This document shows, one piece after another, positions 6,879 through 7,657 of a stretch of 7,657 nt of DNA. The translations under genes and the position numbers were made by a program. The stretch is from Ramlibacter sp. Its GTDB lineage: Bacteria; Pseudomonadota; Gammaproteobacteria; Burkholderiales; Burkholderiaceae_C. The notes below the pieces were generated by a model. The model had not been told where the DNA came from. It worked only from the letters and a program-made list of their open reading frames with translations, and did not search any database. The stretch lies in NCBI GenBank assembly GCA_025351615.1, contig JANXVP010000044.1, positions 1 through 7,657 of the forward strand. The letters run 5' to 3'. Positions within the stretch are counted from its first letter, which is position 1. Every line of letters starts with the position of its first letter.

Positions 6879-7184
6879 TTACCAGCTCGCCTTGACGATG
6901 CCGGGGATGTCCCCTGCAAACGCAAGCTCGCGGATCTTGTGGCGCACCAGGCCGAACTGGCGGAACGTGCCGCGGCCACGGCCCGTGATCGCACAGCGGT
7001 TGCGCTGGCGGGTCGGGTTGGCGTTGCGCGGGATCTTCTGCAGGGCCAGCCGAGCGGCTGCCCGCTCTTCGTCACTGCGCTTGAGGTCGCTGGCGATCGC
7101 CTTCTGCTCTTTGTGTTTCGCCGCAAACTTGGCGACCAGTTTGTCGCGCTTGAGTTCGCGCTGGATCAAAGCTACTTTAGCCAC
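6879..7184 (-). CDS. rpsN: 30S ribosomal protein S14, long zinc-free form
   Basis: S14 is in the 30S head near S3, S10 and S19 and joins late in assembly. The 101 residues and the single cysteine (in [20 protein letters not shown], 60-79) identify the long form without a zinc ribbon, as opposed to the 61-residue CxxC type. The protein ends [17 protein letters not shown], a standard C-terminus. The start is GTG (7184-7182), fixed by alignment to the usual MAKVALI start. The SD GAGGG overlaps the TGA of rplE, six nt before the start, so rpsN is probably coupled to rplE. rpsH follows after 16 nt. Confidence 0.97.
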   Translation of the reverse strand: MAKVALIQRELKRDKLVAKFAAKHKEQKAIASDLKRSDEERAAARLALQKIPRNANPTRQRNRCAITGRGRGTFRQFGLVRHKIRELAFAGDIPGIVKASW

Positions 7185-7190
7185 GGTGCA

Positions 7191-7195
7191 CCCTC
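7191..7195 (-). promoter_or_regulatory. rpsN ribosome binding site overlapping the rplE stop
   Basis: GAGGG, six nt before the rpsN GTG, shares bases with the rplE TGA. It supports the GTG start over any later ATG and suggests that S14 synthesis is coupled to L5. Confidence 0.7.
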
Positions 7196-7657
7196 AATTC
7201 TTGAACGGGAAACGGAAGCCAGCGAGAAGCGCCTTGGCCTCCTCATCGTTCCTGGCCGTCGTGGTGATGCTGATGTTGAGACCGCGCAGGGCATCGACCT
7301 TGTCGTATTCGATCTCAGGGAAAATGATCTGCTCTTTCACGCCGATGTTGTAGTTGCCCCGGCCGTCGAAAGCGCGGCCGGAAATGCCGCGGAAGTCGCG
7401 CACGCGCGGCAGGGCCACGGTGACGAAACGGTCCAGGAACTCGTACATCTTGACGCCGCGCAGCGTCACCATGGTGCCGATGGCCTGGCCTTCGCGGATC
7501 TTGAAGCCCGCGATGGCCTTCTTGGCCTTGGTCACCACCGGCTTCTGGCCGGCGATCTTGGTCAGGTCGCTGACAACGTGGTCCATGACCTTCTTGTCGG
7601 CAACGGCTTCGGACACACCCATGTTGAGGGTGATCTTGGTCAGACGCGGAACTTGCA
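7194..7657 (-). CDS. rplE: 50S ribosomal protein L5 (5' end outside window)
   Basis: L5 binds 5S rRNA and 23S rRNA in the central protuberance and touches P-site tRNA. The frame stays open to the right edge. The first full codons read [20 protein letters not shown], matching the E. coli segment that starts near residue 27. The methionine at 7622-7620 is internal and is not the start. Visible are 153 codons of about 179, including [57 protein letters not shown] and the end FRFPFKN. The TGA is followed 9 nt later by rpsN. About 25 N-terminal residues and any S8 operator are beyond the window. Confidence 0.97.
   Translation of the reverse strand, partial: QVPRLTKITLNMGVSEAVADKKVMDHVVSDLTKIAGQKPVVTKAKKAIAGFKIREGQAIGTMVTLRGVKMYEFLDRFVTVALPRVRDFRGISGRAFDGRGNYNIGVKEQIIFPEIEYDKVDALRGLNISITTTARNDEEAKALLAGFRFPFKN

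Noticed and set aside
5909..6895. A 328-codon plus-strand frame opposite rplF and rpsH
   Set aside because: Same kind of antisense shadow: low-complexity His/Leu/Gly/Arg-rich product, no family resemblance, and no SD that stands out.
7194..7622. rplE starting at the methionine at 7622
   Set aside because: The codons upstream read [11 protein letters not shown], conserved L5 sequence, so that methionine is internal and the gene continues past the window edge.

Overview
The window is a stretch of core translation operon. It holds the distal part of the spc operon followed by the alpha operon, and every gene lies on the minus strand. In transcription order (high to low coordinate) the genes are rplE (5' end cut by the window edge), rpsN, rpsH, rplF, rplR, rpsE, rpmD, rplO, secY, infA, rpmJ, rpsM, rpsK, rpsD and rpoA (3' end cut by the window edge). 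Fifteen genes fill the window, and no gap without a gene exceeds 141 nt. I see no tRNA, rRNA, mobile element, CRISPR array, prophage or accessory gene.

Organism: the DNA is GC-rich with G/C-dominated third codon positions. The proteins read as betaproteobacterial, probably Burkholderiales and possibly near the Alcaligenaceae. This rests on the look of the proteins (S8 with TTPKG and the ending GGEVLCYVA, cysteine-free S4, long S14 without zinc cysteines) and on infA lying between secY and rpmJ. E. coli keeps infA elsewhere on the chromosome. The genus is a guess.

Layout: from rplE to infA (7657 down to 2785) the genes are tightly packed, with gaps of 0 to 27 nt and several Shine-Dalgarno (SD) sequences lying on or before the previous stop codon, which suggests translational coupling. 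From infA onward three larger spacers appear: infA-rpmJ (41 nt), rpsK-rpsD (117 nt) and rpsD-rpoA (141 nt). Each of these begins with an inverted repeat that overlaps the upstream stop codon. The rpsK-rpsD spacer is almost entirely made of four consecutive hairpins ending just before the rpsD SD. Three genes (rpsN, secY, rpsD) start with GTG.

Function: the ribosomal proteins build both subunits. L5, L6, L15, L18, L30 and L36 go to the 50S, and S4, S5, S8, S11, S13 and S14 to the 30S. IF-1 acts in initiation, SecY is the membrane channel for proteins made by these ribosomes, and RpoA is the RNA polymerase assembly subunit. The gene content is ordinary. The only part I think deserves a second look is the RNA structure in the alpha-operon spacers, above all the one in front of rpsD, because S4 is the known feedback regulator of this operon in E. 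coli. I found no undescribed biological system here.
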